Assembly: GCA_025667525.1 (NCBI GenBank) | Contig: CM046878.1 | Location: 512,624,274 to 512,688,273, forward strand | DNA: 64,000 nucleotides | Direction of reading: 5' to 3' | From: Glebionis coronaria | Taxonomy: Eukaryota; Streptophyta; Magnoliopsida; Asterales; Asteraceae | In this document: positions 47,037-58,746 of the stretch, one piece after another | How positions within the stretch are numbered: position 1 is the stretch's first letter | Layout: each line of letters starts with the position of its first letter | Notes under the pieces: model-generated | The model's input: only the letters and a program-made list of their open reading frames with translations | What the model was told of the DNA's origin: nothing | Database searches by the model: none | Program-made: the position numbers and the translations under genes

Positions 47037-49142
47037 TTAAATCCAAAATAGTAGATTTTTCAGTTGAAAGCTGTTTAGAAGAGAGGTGATTTCATCATTC
47101 AGTTCGCTTATCTTTTTAGCACTAATTAAATGTAAGGCATTTAATTTCTTAGTTGTGCATTTTTCTTGATAAACTGATGTAGCATGAGCTTGTTCAAGTT
47201 CATTAATTTTAGTCTGATGAATTTCAAAACTTTTCTCCCGTTCCTTATATCCCGCAAGCTCAGTGGTCAGTTTGGCATTAGTTTCTCTAAACTTATTATT
47301 AACCATCATAGCATGGTCAACATCCTTAGCAAGCTTATCAAATAAAGATTTATAATACGCATGTGCCGCATCAGGAAGGGTTGTAGGCTGGTCAACTTGA
47401 TCCACACTAAGGTCCACACTGGGCTCATTTGAACTAATATTACTATTATTCGTTTGATCCCCGTGTGTCTGAATGTAGGGCTCAAGCATCTCAGTATACT
47501 CCTCTTGCTCATTAGACGTACTATATATATCATTATCATCAAAACATGGATGTACCTCAGAGGGACCGTCTGAATCATACACGGGAGCTTTGTCAACATG
47601 CGTTCCTGAGGTAGATGCTTGTTGTATGTTAGCCATCAAGATGTAGTTGGCATTCACTTCTTCTTCCTCGTCATATTCTGCAGCAGAAGCCATAAGATCG
47701 AATTCCTCATCTTGAAGTGGAATCCCTGCCTCTTCTTTTTGTGCTATGAGAAGCTGAGTCTGAAGATAAGCAGCATCCCTCTTCTTTTTGGTTGTGCAAT
47801 CTTTAGCATAATGACCAAATCCCCTGCAGTTGTAGCACTGAACTTGACGATTGTTGTTTCCATTTCCCGTACCAGTATTCTCAGCCCGTGCAGCCACAAT
47901 GTTTCCCATCTGGTTACCAACCGTTGGCACAAATATTAACCCATTCTGATTACCCGCATTCGGAACACCCGGATTTTGACCATGGTTTTGACCATACTGA
48001 TTTTCTGCATTGCCAACGGTCTGCCCATCATTCTGACCATATTGTTGAAACTGAGTCCCCGTGTTTCCAGCAACTACCAATTGGCGATCTTGATTCGCAT
48101 TCATGAAAGATTGAGCAATCTGCCTATTTCTAGTGTTCGAGGAGATTGTCAGATTGTTGTTGGTGGGGTTAATGGTGAATTTGAATTCCTTTGCAAGTAG
48201 GGCAAGACCAGTATTAATAGCATGAGTAGGATCGGTGATGTCATCAAAACAGGCAATAGGTTGTTGTAAGTAATTCATAGCAGCATGAGGTTGATATCCA
48301 CAAGTAGTGAGTTGTTGTTGTTGTTGTTTTAGTGGCATGAAGTTACTTGATGAGGGTTGATGGTAGGGTACCATGGGATATGACATAGATGATGGAGAGT
48401 TCGCCATAAAAGCCAATGGGTCTTGTGTCTTGGCACGTCTTTCTGCCCTAACTTCGTTAGCTTCATCTTGATTCATCTTCAAATAGTCATATACTTGAGT
48501 GTAGTCCAAGACATGAAGATCCTTGGTTTGATTGACAAGAGTGACATATCGTGACCATTCAGAAGGAAGATTATCAAGGAATTTGATGTTGGCAGCAATT
48601 TGTGCAGGTTCATGTTTGTTTCTTCTAAGATGGTTCATGAGGGTTGAAAACCGATGATAATAAGGTTCAATTTCTTCCCCTTCAGTAGACGTAAATTTCT
48701 CCCATTCACGAAGCAACTTAGTTTCCTTTTCTTGTAAACCGATTTCACTGCCCTTCATCATTTTCTGAATCCTAAGCCACATCTCGTGTGCGGTTTCATA
48801 ACTATCGACCGCAGCATAAACATCTTCAGGAAGTCCCATAAGAATGACTTAAATTGCTTGATCATCAGCGTCGAGTTGTTTAGATCCAGCTTCAGTTAAT
48901 TCTTCATCTGTTTGCTCATGACTAGAGTCAGCCATTGGGTTAGCGTTCGTAGGGTCCCCAGGCACAATAATTGTTCTTCTAACATACGGACCCTTTTGAA
49001 TCGAGTTGACAATCAACTTTCCCAAAGGTTTACATTTTGCATAACGAAGGAGACGACTAGCCCATGTAGTGCAGTTCTCCTTGGTAAGCATGGGTGGACG
49101 ATTCTCAGTACCCGCAACATAAATATCTTGTTGAGACGTCAT
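47037..49142 (-). pseudogene. Cop-2 gag, capsid part with CCHC zinc knuckle
   Basis: Start ATG at 49142 (MTSQQDIYVAGTENRPPML), which follows the leader and primer site. The copia gag domain (UBN2 type) is clear: 'AHEMWLRIQKMMKGSEIGLQ', 'EIEPYYHRFSTLMNHLRRN', 'FLDNLPSEWSRYVTLVNQ'. A Gln/Asn-rich part and a CCHC knuckle CYNCRGFGHYAKDC (47801-47845) follow. One nonsense codon (TAA 48849-48851, in 'DDQAI.VILMGL') interrupts an otherwise open frame of about 700 codons. The protein forms the particle and binds the RNA. Confidence 0.92.
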
Positions 49143-49768
49143 CGTAGAAGTCGTGTGAAAAACAGGATCTCAATTCGAAGAAAGCGTGTGTTGTTGTTGA
49201 AATTCCAAAACTTCTGATTTTTTTTATTTTTTTCCAGTCCGACAATAAATTCCTCAGTCCGACCAAACGGTAAGCTGAAAAATTTTGTATCGCCAAATTT
49301 TGAAATTGAGTTAGAAATAGTCAAAAACTAGTAGGGAAAAAATTTGATTTTACTTGACCTAAAAAATTTTAACTCTGTCGGAAAAAAAAGCTAAAAACTA
49401 GTAGGGAAAAATTTTATTTATTTATTTTTTTACTTGAATTCTGTCGGAAAAGATTTTAAAAAATTCTAAAATTTTTTACTTGAATGAAGAAACCCTTTTC
49501 CGATGGAATTCTGTCGGAATATCCGTCGGAATATATAACCCTTTTCCGATGAAACCTGCCGGAATAGTACCAAATTCACACTTTTCTCGGACAAAACCCA
49601 ACCAATTCGAGATTTTAAGCCAAAAAATGATCAAAACACTCAAAAAATTTGTGTTTTTCGCCAATGTGAGTATACCAAATCACTACCACAACAACCTAGA
49701 AGATATATGAATCACGAAACACTAGAAAAACAAGGACAACACCCAAGAGCTATCCACGAATCCCTTGG
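49143..49768 (-). other. Cop-2 5' leader
   Basis: About 630 bases between primer site and gag, AT-rich, no gene. It has several words of the type TTTTCCGACAGAATT (49370-49570), four to five imperfect copies. Confidence 0.6.
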
Positions 49769-49780
49769 CGAATGATACCA
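49769..49780 (-). promoter_or_regulatory. Cop-2 primer binding site (tRNA-iMet type)
   Basis: Minus strand TGGTATCATTCG, two bases after the LTR; TGGTATCA matches, the rest diverges. Confidence 0.85.
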
Positions 49781-49782
49781 CT

Positions 49783-50156
49783 TGTAGAAATGAACACACG
49801 ACTTATAGAACAAGAAATAGAGATGATGAAGAACAAGATTAAACCAAAAAGAAATATTAGATTAGATGAAGAATAAAGAGAAAACAAAAAGGTTGTGAAT
49901 TCCTAGTGAGAGAAAGACAAATGTTTCTCTCTCTACAATCTATGAAAATGGAAAAAACACACACACTCAAATGAGGTGCTAGGGGCCTTTAATACTACAA
50001 GTGTAAAGTATATAAGGCCTTCCTCATTTGAGTGTTCAGGACTAATTCCCGTTACACACATAACATTATACTAGAACTCTCAACACCATTATGTAGCATT
50101 TTCCACGAGCTTGGCAACAGTATATTATATGACCATCACTTTAAATACGGCTAACA
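49783..50156 (-). repeat. Cop-2 5' LTR (right end)
   Basis: 374 bp, TGTTAGCC...TTTCTACA on the minus strand. A TATA box (TTATATAC) lies at about 50007-50014. Confidence 0.94.
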
Positions 50157-50161
50157 TATAT
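50157..50161. repeat. Target-site duplication TATAT, right copy (Cop-2)
   Basis: Second copy of 16269-16273. Confidence 0.9.
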
Positions 50162-50173
50162 AATGGCTAAACA

Positions 50174-50193
50174 CCTCCCCGGAAGCGGTGCCA
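50174..50193 (-). promoter_or_regulatory. Ath-1 primer binding site (tRNA-Asp type)
   Basis: Minus strand TGGCACCGCTTCCGGGG; the tRNA-Asp site is TGGCGCCGTTGCCGGGG. It lies three bases after an LTR end TATTATCA. Confidence 0.72.
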
Positions 50194-50196
50194 AAA

Positions 50197-53100
50197 TGAT
50201 AATAGTATAAATATGCGCTCTTAGGAAAAATACGTATAATGGGCAAGTATTAAACTCTACGTTTTAGGAAAAACACAAAATCGAATAAATGCGAATTCGT
50301 TCTCGAAGGAGGTGTATGTGTTGTGAAAATAATATAAAAATCAATTTTGGATTAGTGATCATTTTTGGTTGAGAAAGATTGGAAAAATAAGACGAATTAC
50401 GCTAAAAATAACACTACGACGGTAAAAACGTAAAATCGTTAAACTCGACGAAAATTGAAAGTACTCTAAAAATCACCAAAATTTTAATTTAAGTTCTAAA
50501 AAATGTAAATAAAGAAAAAATGAAAACCAAAATTTTCAAAAGTTTTTTAATTAATTAATATTAATTTTTAAAGTTTAATAAAAAACCTAAAAATAAATAA
50601 AATTAATAAAAAGTTAAAATGCAAATTTTAATAATTATAAACCTAGATTATATTAAATAATGAATAAAACATATGTTTCTAAAAATTAAGAGTACTGTTT
50701 AATATTTTTAATCTAATTTCTAAAATTTAAAATGAAAATAATAATAAAAAATTAACTAATAAAGTTAAAAAATTAATTTTACTTTCAAAAAATACTAGAC
50801 TGAAAAACAAGCTTAAGAAAAATGAAAAAGAAGAAAAGTGAAAAACGAATAAGCTGATGAGCATCTTTTTATGTTTGAACTTAATAAAATAAGCTAAAGC
50901 AATAATCCCATATCTATTAAACCAACCCAACTCTTACCAGTAAGACCCTAGGACGTACTTGTAAGAGTGAGTGTGTGTGAGGGGGGGGGGGGGGGGGGGG
51001 GGCAGTTTCGAGTCCTGGCTCCTTCTCTTTTTGTTAACTATTTTTTTTCTTGTTTTAAGCTGATGAACAGTGACTAACTATACTCAAAACACTAACAAAA
51101 TTCCAAGTTTAACACGACTTTAGCCAATTTGAAGCTCAAAAGTGAACAGATTTCACTTTTTGTTTTACTCTCTTTGTTCTTGTTGTTGAAAAATTATGGA
51201 TGCCCGGCTAAGGGAGTTTGGTTATGCTTGGGAACAAACGGCACCCTAACTTGCTTTTGTAAGTGAGGAGTCAAACACAACACAAGAACACAGCAAATCA
51301 CACAATGCAGTCAATATCAACTCAATATCAAACTAAAAAAGAAGCTAGATGGCTGTGGGTATTTGTTGGTCAAACAGTTGCTATAAGCTAATTTGTTTAC
51401 CATCCAAAATTCATAACACTTAACTAAATACCTAATCCTACCTCTATACTAGGTGTGCACCCAAAAGCAAACGCCAAAACACCTCAATTTCCCAAAAATC
51501 ACATACTGTTACATGGAAAAGGGAAGTCTGCTGCTATAGAGCACACTACAGCAAACTTATGAGATAATTTTGAGCTACAAAATCTAAGCTGAACACCAAT
51601 ACCAGATATCCTAGCCTTAGAACTATCATAAACCTAGATTTTTACCAAAAGCCAAAGTCTAAAACCTAAAATTGATTCTCAAGGCTCTGCTGGTGTGGTT
51701 GGTGCATAGAAAAGAGGGTGTTTACTGATCTTGGACCAAAGTATGAGATTTACATCACAAAACCTTGATTTTAAGCTAAACAAAACCCCAATTTAGATGA
51801 ACAAAACCCTGTGTTCTCCTAAATGCTAGTTGTGAACAGGTTTAAAACCACAAAACAACAAGAACACAGCCTCATATCCTACTGTGGGTTCTACGCCGTA
51901 ACTTAATGACACTACTTGTTGATTTTATGGCTATTCAGCGAGCTAAGTGTAAAAATGAGTTAAGACAAGACCTCATATTACCTATCCAAACTACAAGCAA
52001 CCTAAATCTATCTAATTGACAACCAAATCTCCTCTTATGAATCACAAATAACAAGTTTTGCTTCTATTTTTGAACAGAATGTGGATTCACTAATTTCTCT
52101 TTCACAAAACAAAAAAAAATCAACTTTTACACAATAAATACTCAAGGAAAATTAACCAATGACCTATCACTACTCTATTAGGGCATGTTCAAACAATTGT
52201 TACCCTATTCTTGTGTCACCCAAGGTGAGTAAACAACAGAGCCAAACACCCCTTTAAAAGCCGCTAACTAAGATTTCTTAAGGAAATCTACACTAAACTT
52301 AATCAAACTTGTTAAAATCTCTCACAACATGGAAGAAACAAATAAAAAACATCAACTAACAAAAAAATTAACACAATCAATCATGAAAACCAAAAAGCAT
52401 ATAAAACTATAAGAAATCACAAAACTTTTTTTGCAAATAAGAGGGTTCAAGTTAGTATTATACCTTGTGGGACCTATATCCAGCCCCCCACTATGGCTGA
52501 TGTCATCTCCATATTAGATAGGGTTAAGGACTTGTAGAGCTTATGAGGCTGTTTGGTGCAAATGGACAAAAGAGAGTCAATATCTTCAAACTTGTCAACC
52601 ATAGATAATCAGCCTTTCTATGGTACCTGTTTGATCACAACCACAAAGAAACAAGGAAATATTTCAAGCTTGAAAAGGTGAAACCAAAAGCTTTGTCAAG
52701 GCTTTTGGGATTAGCTTTTCAAACAGTGAATGATAGAAAAAATGTAGAAAAACAATATTTTCTCATGAAAACTTTGAACCACTTTTCTTGAACCAGGCAG
52801 ATAAATAAAATAACTTTATAAAACTTGGAAAGCTCTTTAAATTGTTTAAAGATCATTTGGTTTTATAAAACAATGGGTCTAAAAACTTCAATTTGCCAAA
52901 AAAAACATTTGAACAAATAAACAGTTTGATAAAAAAATTACACTAAAACCATGCATAAAAGTAAATAAAGATGAAAAAACAAAATTACACTACTTGGAAC
53001 ACAACCTTGCAATAATTTTAGAAAAAACACTATGAACATTCATTTAAATAAAAAACATTGTACAAAGTTGGAACAAAATGTAAAAGGGGTACATGCACCC

Positions 53101-53609
53101 CTTTTATAAAGATCAATGGAATGTTCTAGTGCTAAACTATCATATGAAACCCTAGCAACGAATTAACCTAAAAGCCGTTGGTCAAAATCTTGAAAATTGG
53201 TCAAAAAAACCATGTGATCTCTGCCTTGTGGATGCCAGTTGGGTTGAATGATCTTGGCTGTTGAAAATTCCTTTGGGAGTAAGATAAACATAAGAGTCGT
53301 GGATTTACTAGCAATATTCCTATTTTTCCAAATTGGGGGCGATAGGGGAACAAGCGTGTGGAGTCCATAGCCCACGTGGCGTGTTTCTGTGTGTGGGGTT
53401 AGAATGAGTAAAAGGTGAATTATAAAAATAAAGGACCAATTTGATTTTACCCCATGATTTGGTGTGAATTAATGCTGGGGTTTTCTATGGTTAATGTGGG
53501 TGTTCATCCCTGGGATTAAGGAGGGGATTAATACAGTTCTTGTTTCCCTCCCACTATTAATATTAAAATAAAAATAGGGTTTAAAAATAAGGTTAACCAA
53601 GTATGGGGG
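50197..53609 (-). repeat. Ath-1 5' LTR (probable), interrupted by Ath-2
   Basis: On the minus strand the LTR would end at 50197 (...TATTATCA) before the primer site. About 3.4 kb remain up to the Ath-2 insertion; the start of the LTR is not in the window. A TATA-like TTTATAAAAGGGG is at about 53099-53111 (minus strand). No gene is seen. No second LTR copy is available to prove the limits, so length and left part are inferred. Confidence 0.6.
50981..51002 (+). repeat. 22-base G homopolymer
   Basis: A run of 22 G follows GTGTGTGTGA. It could form a G-quadruplex; its length may also be a sequencing or assembly approximation. Confidence 0.9.
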
Positions 53610-55508
53610 TGATACAAGGCTTTTGCCTAGTAAGAAAATTAAGTTCGTTGAAGTGGTCTAATCAAATTGATTATTGGTAATCGTGTGACTCAATTGTTTT
53701 TGGTTAAGAAAAATATTTGTGTCGTTGTAGTAAAAGGAAAAGAGCAAAACTTTAAAGTAAATGACGGTAATTTAAATCTAAAACTAATTAAAAAGTAAAT
53801 GTGCAATATTAAAAATTTTAAAAATAAATGACAAGAAATTAAATGACGGGTAATTAAAACTTGACGAAAAGTAAATAACGCAAACTTAAAACTATCCTAA
53901 AGGCAAACTTAAACTTAAACTAAAGGCAAGCTTAAAATGAATCTAAGGCAAGTTAACTAAAAGTGCGACTAAGTAAAAAGGCGGGAAAAGTAAAGTTTAA
54001 AAACTTAAAAACATAAACTTAAAATATCCTAAAAATACTCATTCGGAATAAACCTTCGTTCGGAATAATTACTCGTTCGGAATGTCACCTTCACCCGGAA
54101 TAATTCTTCTTCAGTCGGAATAATTACCTCATGCGGAATAAAATATTCATCCGTAATATTTGTTTATTCGGAATAACCAAAAGATAACCTTCATCCGGAA
54201 TAAATGTTCATTCGGAAAAACAGTTGATCCGGAATAACTTGCTCATGCGGAAAAATTCCTTTATTCGGAATATCAAACTCATTCGGAAAAAACGTTCATC
54301 CGGAATAATATTTGATTCGGAATAATGTCTTTATCCGGAATAACTATTTATTCGGAATAAACTGTTGGTTCGGAATGTGGGCTTGATTCGGAATAAAAGT
54401 CTTGATCCGGAATAACAGCTTCGTCCGGAATAAACTGCTTATGCGGAATAACCTACTTATTCGGAATAAAAGGCACTCATTCGGAATATTCAAAAGAAAT
54501 CCTTCATCCGGAATAATACTTCATCCGGAATAATAAGATCATCCGGAATAAATGGTTTATACGGAATAATCCACTGATCCGGAATAACAGCCTTGTTTCG
54601 GAAAGACCTGGGCAAACAGATTAAGCGAAGAACACGGGAAAGAAAAAAGCTACGAATTCAATCCAATCTAACCAAAATCAATCTAAAGATTAAATCAAAC
54701 TAACCACAAATGATCAACTAATGATAATCTATCAATCCAAATCAAAAAAACTAACAATAACAACCAAAATAATCAAAACCCACTTAATCAAATCAATAAA
54801 AATTAAAGAACCTAAACATAATCATAAACATGAAGATTAATAACAAAACAAGAAAGGTAGATGAGAGATTAACAAGAAAAGTAAAGATTCAATAACAATA
54901 AAATGAAACTTACTTGAAATTAAAGGTGCAAGACAAGGTAATTAAAGGTGCAATTAAAGTAAATGACATGAAAAATAAAATGTGCAAGTATTAAAGGAGG
55001 AAGACTAATTGTCACTTTAGCCAACAAAATAAAAATGAAACTAATGAGGTCTATTTATAGGAGAGGAGATGATTAGTGGAAGCTTCCTCCTCTCTTTCTT
55101 CTTTCTTTATTTCTCGTTTAGTCCTCAGTATTCTTCATTCTTCGACTTTTTCGACTTCTGTCTCGGGATTACTTTAAACTCGTCTTGTGATTTCTTCATA
55201 AATTAGACTTGAGTTCTTCGGCTTTATTAAACTTCCGTCTTTGGACTTTTTCTTCGATAAATCTTTAGAATAGGCCTTGGACTTCCGTTCTTTTTGCACT
55301 CTTGATTTCTTGACTTCGTCTTTTGTCTTTTTCTTCGATAAAAGCCCGTGAAAGCCCGTGTTTTCTTCCCTTTTTACATTTTGATACTAAAATCACAACA
55401 AAAACACAAACCACGCATAATTCTAACATTTACGACATAAAATACACGTTATGGTCTTGTTTTCATTATAATTAAGTGGTAAAAGGATGGGTGTTTTCAC
55501 ACCTATCA
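53610..55508 (-). repeat. Ath-2 3' LTR
   Basis: 1899 bp; the left limit is proven by alignment with 61013 on; the right limit is inferred from the inverted ends TGATA/TATCA. TATA box CTATAAATAG at 55051-55060 (minus strand), so the CGGAATAA array lies in the transcribed part. Confidence 0.85.
54039..54605 (+). repeat. Array of ~31 CGGAATAA motifs in the Ath-2 3' LTR
   Basis: Core TYCGGAATAA recurs every 13-25 bases about 31 times in 570 bases, with unrelated spacer sequence. On the element's own strand it reads TTATTCCGRA. Some cores are CGGAAAAA or CGGAATGT. Confidence 0.92.
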
Positions 55509-57528
55509 AATTCCGTACACTTGACCATTGCAATGTCCTCATGCAATGCATTAATTACAAAGCAAGATTACACTTTTTATCCCAATCAATCCACATTGGC
55601 CTTTATTATAGAGATAGAAAATAACAAAACAAGTAAAGAAATCAAAGACTTACCTTAGGGTTTTGGAATGTCATGAATGATTATCATCCTCAAGTTTCAC
55701 GTTCCCATACCAAGCTTAAAAACGAGATCATTGTTAATATAAGTTAGCAAACTAACATGAACTCATGTGGGCCAATTATATACTTAGACTCCCTTATTCC
55801 TAGGTGTATCTCTTATATTTTATTGTTGTCTTGAATGATCACGAGGATGCATTGTTGACTTATTTCAATAGTTATTAAGGCTGAAAATAAAGTAGGACGA
55901 TTTAATCAATAGTTAGCTAAAGGACAAAATCTTTTAAAACTGCTTCACGGGACCTCATAAAGTTCATATCTTGGCATAACTCGCTTCACGATTTGAGACC
56001 TTTCTCGGACCGATATTTGGCAGCGACTTCATACTTCAAATCTTGAGAGACGTTCATGAAATAATGGTCTTCTCTTCATAATAGGAATTTCTTCACTTGA
56101 AGTTTTGAGAGATCCTTCATATTTGGACCACGACTTCATCATTTTTCTCCAATCTTTATTTTGGACTTTGATATACAACGATCCGCCTCCTTTTAGGACT
56201 TGGATCTATTTATCCTCATAAGGGTCTTTTCGGATAGACTTCTCCATGATCTTTAGGGGAGTATTTTCTTTTCGTCGTGTGTCTCGATCCTTCATATTGA
56301 TCTTTGATAAATTATTCTTCACATCACTTTTGGATCTTTAGCAACAAAATGTAGCCCTCATGCCTTGTTAGGGCCTTTTGGGACTCGCCAATCTTCGTGT
56401 CCCGCTTCAATAAGTTATGCCTTGGCTATGAACTCTAATTAATACCGAGAAACTTTTAAACGATCTTGGGCTAGAAGCTAAGTAACTTTTCAAATCGTAC
56501 AACCTTACTTATTGCAGATAAATTTATTAACAAGCGATGGGAGAATAGGCTTATAATCAACTCACATAAATTCACGAAAGAATACCAAACTTATAATTGA
56601 CTCTATCATCTCTCGTTCTCCACAATTTAAAATCTCAAGCAATGAGACTCGTGGATGCTTAGCCAATTAAATCAAAGTTTTGGGTTTTCGAGTCGTCTAT
56701 AGGATCTTGCAATTTCTTAAACTTTTTCATGTTTAGAAATCGCATTTTACAGTTCCCTTGATAAACGACTCTCTAGGATCAATTATAGGAACTTGCGAAA
56801 AGTTCTTGTTCTTAACCCGTGAGAGTTAAGACTTTCGCGTTTTAAAGCTCCCTATATAAAAGCCTAGAAAAACTTGACTTAAACACGTTAAGGATACTAG
56901 CTAGAGTAAACTTAAATAAGTAAACTCGGGTTGAGTCAAAAGATTCACAACGTTGAAAATTAAAACCAGTTTATTAAAATTTATTCTAGTAAAGAAAGAA
57001 AATAACTATGCAAAGGTAAAACTACTAGGCCAAAATAGATCAAAAATTTTGAAAAATGTCGAAAAATCAATTTTCCGGTTAAAATGAGGACAAATACAAG
57101 GAAAAGGCCACTTAACTTCGATAGAAGTCCCCCCTACACTTGATATAAACATTGTCCTCAATGTTTAAGCATGTGGGAGTAAACTCCCCTACACTTAGGA
57201 CATTGTGCACGTTGTTTAAATCTTGCTAAGAAAGAGACAACTAAAGTGATTCCTATTTTAATATTGAGAAATATAAAATAGCGAATCGAAAAGAGTTTAG
57301 GATAGAACCGGGAAGACGAGAACACGGAAACACGGGTCGTCAAAAATCATCAAGAGTGGATCATTGAGCGCTCGAATCCCTGAATATGAGAAGAGAGGAA
57401 ATAGCAAACACCAACGGGTCTCCCCTGCACTTAGGATATAGATAGATAAAAGATAGATACTTGGGTTGCCTCCCAAGAAGCGCTTGATTTTTGATCACCG
57501 AGTCGTGAGCCTGACTCGACCTTGATTA
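55509..57528 (-). other. Ath-2 3' untranslated part
   Basis: 2 kb between the protease stop and the 3' LTR; no gene. Near 57110-57200 it holds, on the minus strand, AAGTGTAGGGG twice with ACATTGAGGACAATGTTTA between, the usual post-pol sequence of Athila/Tat elements. So an internal deletion joined the protease end to the 3' untranslated region. Confidence 0.72.
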
Positions 57529-58746
57529 TCATGGAAAGAACCGTGAACAGCATCCACCGGGATCAAATACAAGGTTTTCGTCCATCAAATAGCACAAGCT
57601 TAAGGCGAACAAGGCAAGCCAAAGACGAGTAGGCAAGGTTCCCTTAAGAAAAGATGGAGCACGGTGGGAGCAAGGGTGAAAAGGTGCAAGCATATCTCCA
57701 ATAGTTCCAAAAACTTTTCCTTTTATTTCATCAGACGGATACTGAGATGGCTTAAAAATTTCAATACCGGGGTCGAACACCTTTTCCTTTAGGGGAAAAT
57801 AGCACTCATGCTCAGCAGAATTTGAAGAACATCCGCTAAGAAAAGGCACAACCTCGTCCTCAGAAGGTGGACAAAGAGGTGTCAAAACATACGTGCTGTG
57901 GATGTTGGTGTCGTTCGGTGTCGTCTCCTTTGATAGAATTTTCTTCAAATCCGTAGAAGGATGAAGACCATAATCATCAAAGTCCAAAGGAGGGGCATCA
58001 CTCTCATGAGGGAAGTATGTATTGAGAAAAGTATAAAAGTCTTCCTCAAATGAGTAGTCATCCAAAGTAGGATTATGCATGGATGGCGGAGGAGCTTCAT
58101 CATGAGAAGAATCACTCGAAAGAGTATCAGCCTCATCAAAATCATCATAAGTGGGCATGTCTGGATACTCAGAAGTAAAATCATCATAATCATCTCCATT
58201 AGAACTAGAATCGTCATCATAAGTATCAAAGATCGATGGAGAATCATAAATTGGGGGAGGATCAGAATTGGAGAGAGAATCATCCACATCATCTTGGAAC
58301 AGTGGATTATCATAGCAAGAATTGAATAGAGGATTGTTGTAGACGACAAAATCATCGAGCACATTAATCATATTCACCGATTCTCTTCCATTATATTTGC
58401 TTGTAAGCTTCCCCATTTCAAAAACTTGTGCATCATCCCCGACTCTTAAGATGAGTTCACATTTATCCACATCTACTAGAGCTCTACCGGTTCTCAAAAA
58501 TGGGCGTCCAAGTATTAACGGAATACAAGGGTCCATTTCATAATCAACAACGACAAAGTCGATCGGAAAAGTGAATGTGCCAACTTTAATGAACACATCT
58601 TCGGCAATACCAATGGGGTAAGCGAGAGTTCGATTGGCTAGCTCAAGAGTCATCTTGGTGGGTGTAAGGTCGGGCAATGATAACTTTTTCCAAACGCTGA
58701 AAGGCATCAAATTTATACTTGCCCCGAGATCGGCTAAGGCAGTAAA
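57529..58746 (-). pseudogene. Ath-2 protease with long acidic tail
   Basis: Continues the gag frame after a single TAA (58747-58749). ALADLGASINLMPFSVWKKL carries the catalytic aspartate (DLG, 58723-58731), followed by 'MTLELANRTL', 'FPIDFVVVDYEMDPCIPLIL' and GRPFLRTGRALVDV. After ~130 residues comes an acidic, Asp/Ser/Pro-rich part (57950-58300), then a closing block WLALFALSLCYLMDENLVFD, and a stop at 57529. The family usually goes on to reverse transcriptase here. Protease residues look intact. Confidence 0.85.

Larger units (their letters stand above)
16274..50156 (-). mobile_element. Cop-2: complete Ty1/copia element split by two insertions
   Basis: Without the inserts Chr-2 and Chr-3 (and one TSD copy each) the element is about 11.5 kb. 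It has two 374-bp LTRs, a tRNA-iMet-type primer site, gag with CCHC, a coiled coil and a second Cys/His cluster, protease, integrase, reverse transcriptase, RNase H, a 3' tail and a polypurine tract, all on the minus strand in the order gag-PR-INT-RT-RH, which is the copia order. The frame is broken by few lesions (one nonsense in gag, a handful of 1-base shifts). LTRs differ at about 10 of 374 positions by eye. Confidence 0.95.
2715..53609 (-). mobile_element. Ath-1: old Tat/Athila-like Ty3/gypsy element in three pieces
   Basis: Read on the minus strand the pieces are 50162-53609 (5' LTR, primer site, start of the leader), 14048-16273 (leader, gag) and 2715-4017 (protease and linker). Removing Cop-2 (TSD TATAT) and Cop-1 (TSD CTCTC) joins them in the right order. 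Reverse transcriptase, integrase and the 3' LTR are missing because the element is cut at 2715 against Chr-1. The primer site resembles tRNA-Asp and the gag starts with MRTRS, as in Ath-2, so both belong to the same broad lineage; their LTRs are unrelated. This is the host of most other insertions here and therefore the oldest layer. Confidence 0.82.

Noticed and set aside
51003..51021. TTTCGAGTCCTGGCTC, similar to a tRNA T-arm / B box
   Set aside because: No A box or cloverleaf upstream, where the G run lies; not enough for a tRNA or SINE.
57945..58364. 139-codon minus-strand frame rich in Ile/Met/Leu
   Set aside because: Shifted frame of the acidic Asp/Ser-rich tail of the Ath-2 protease (GAT repeats read as ATG/ATT).
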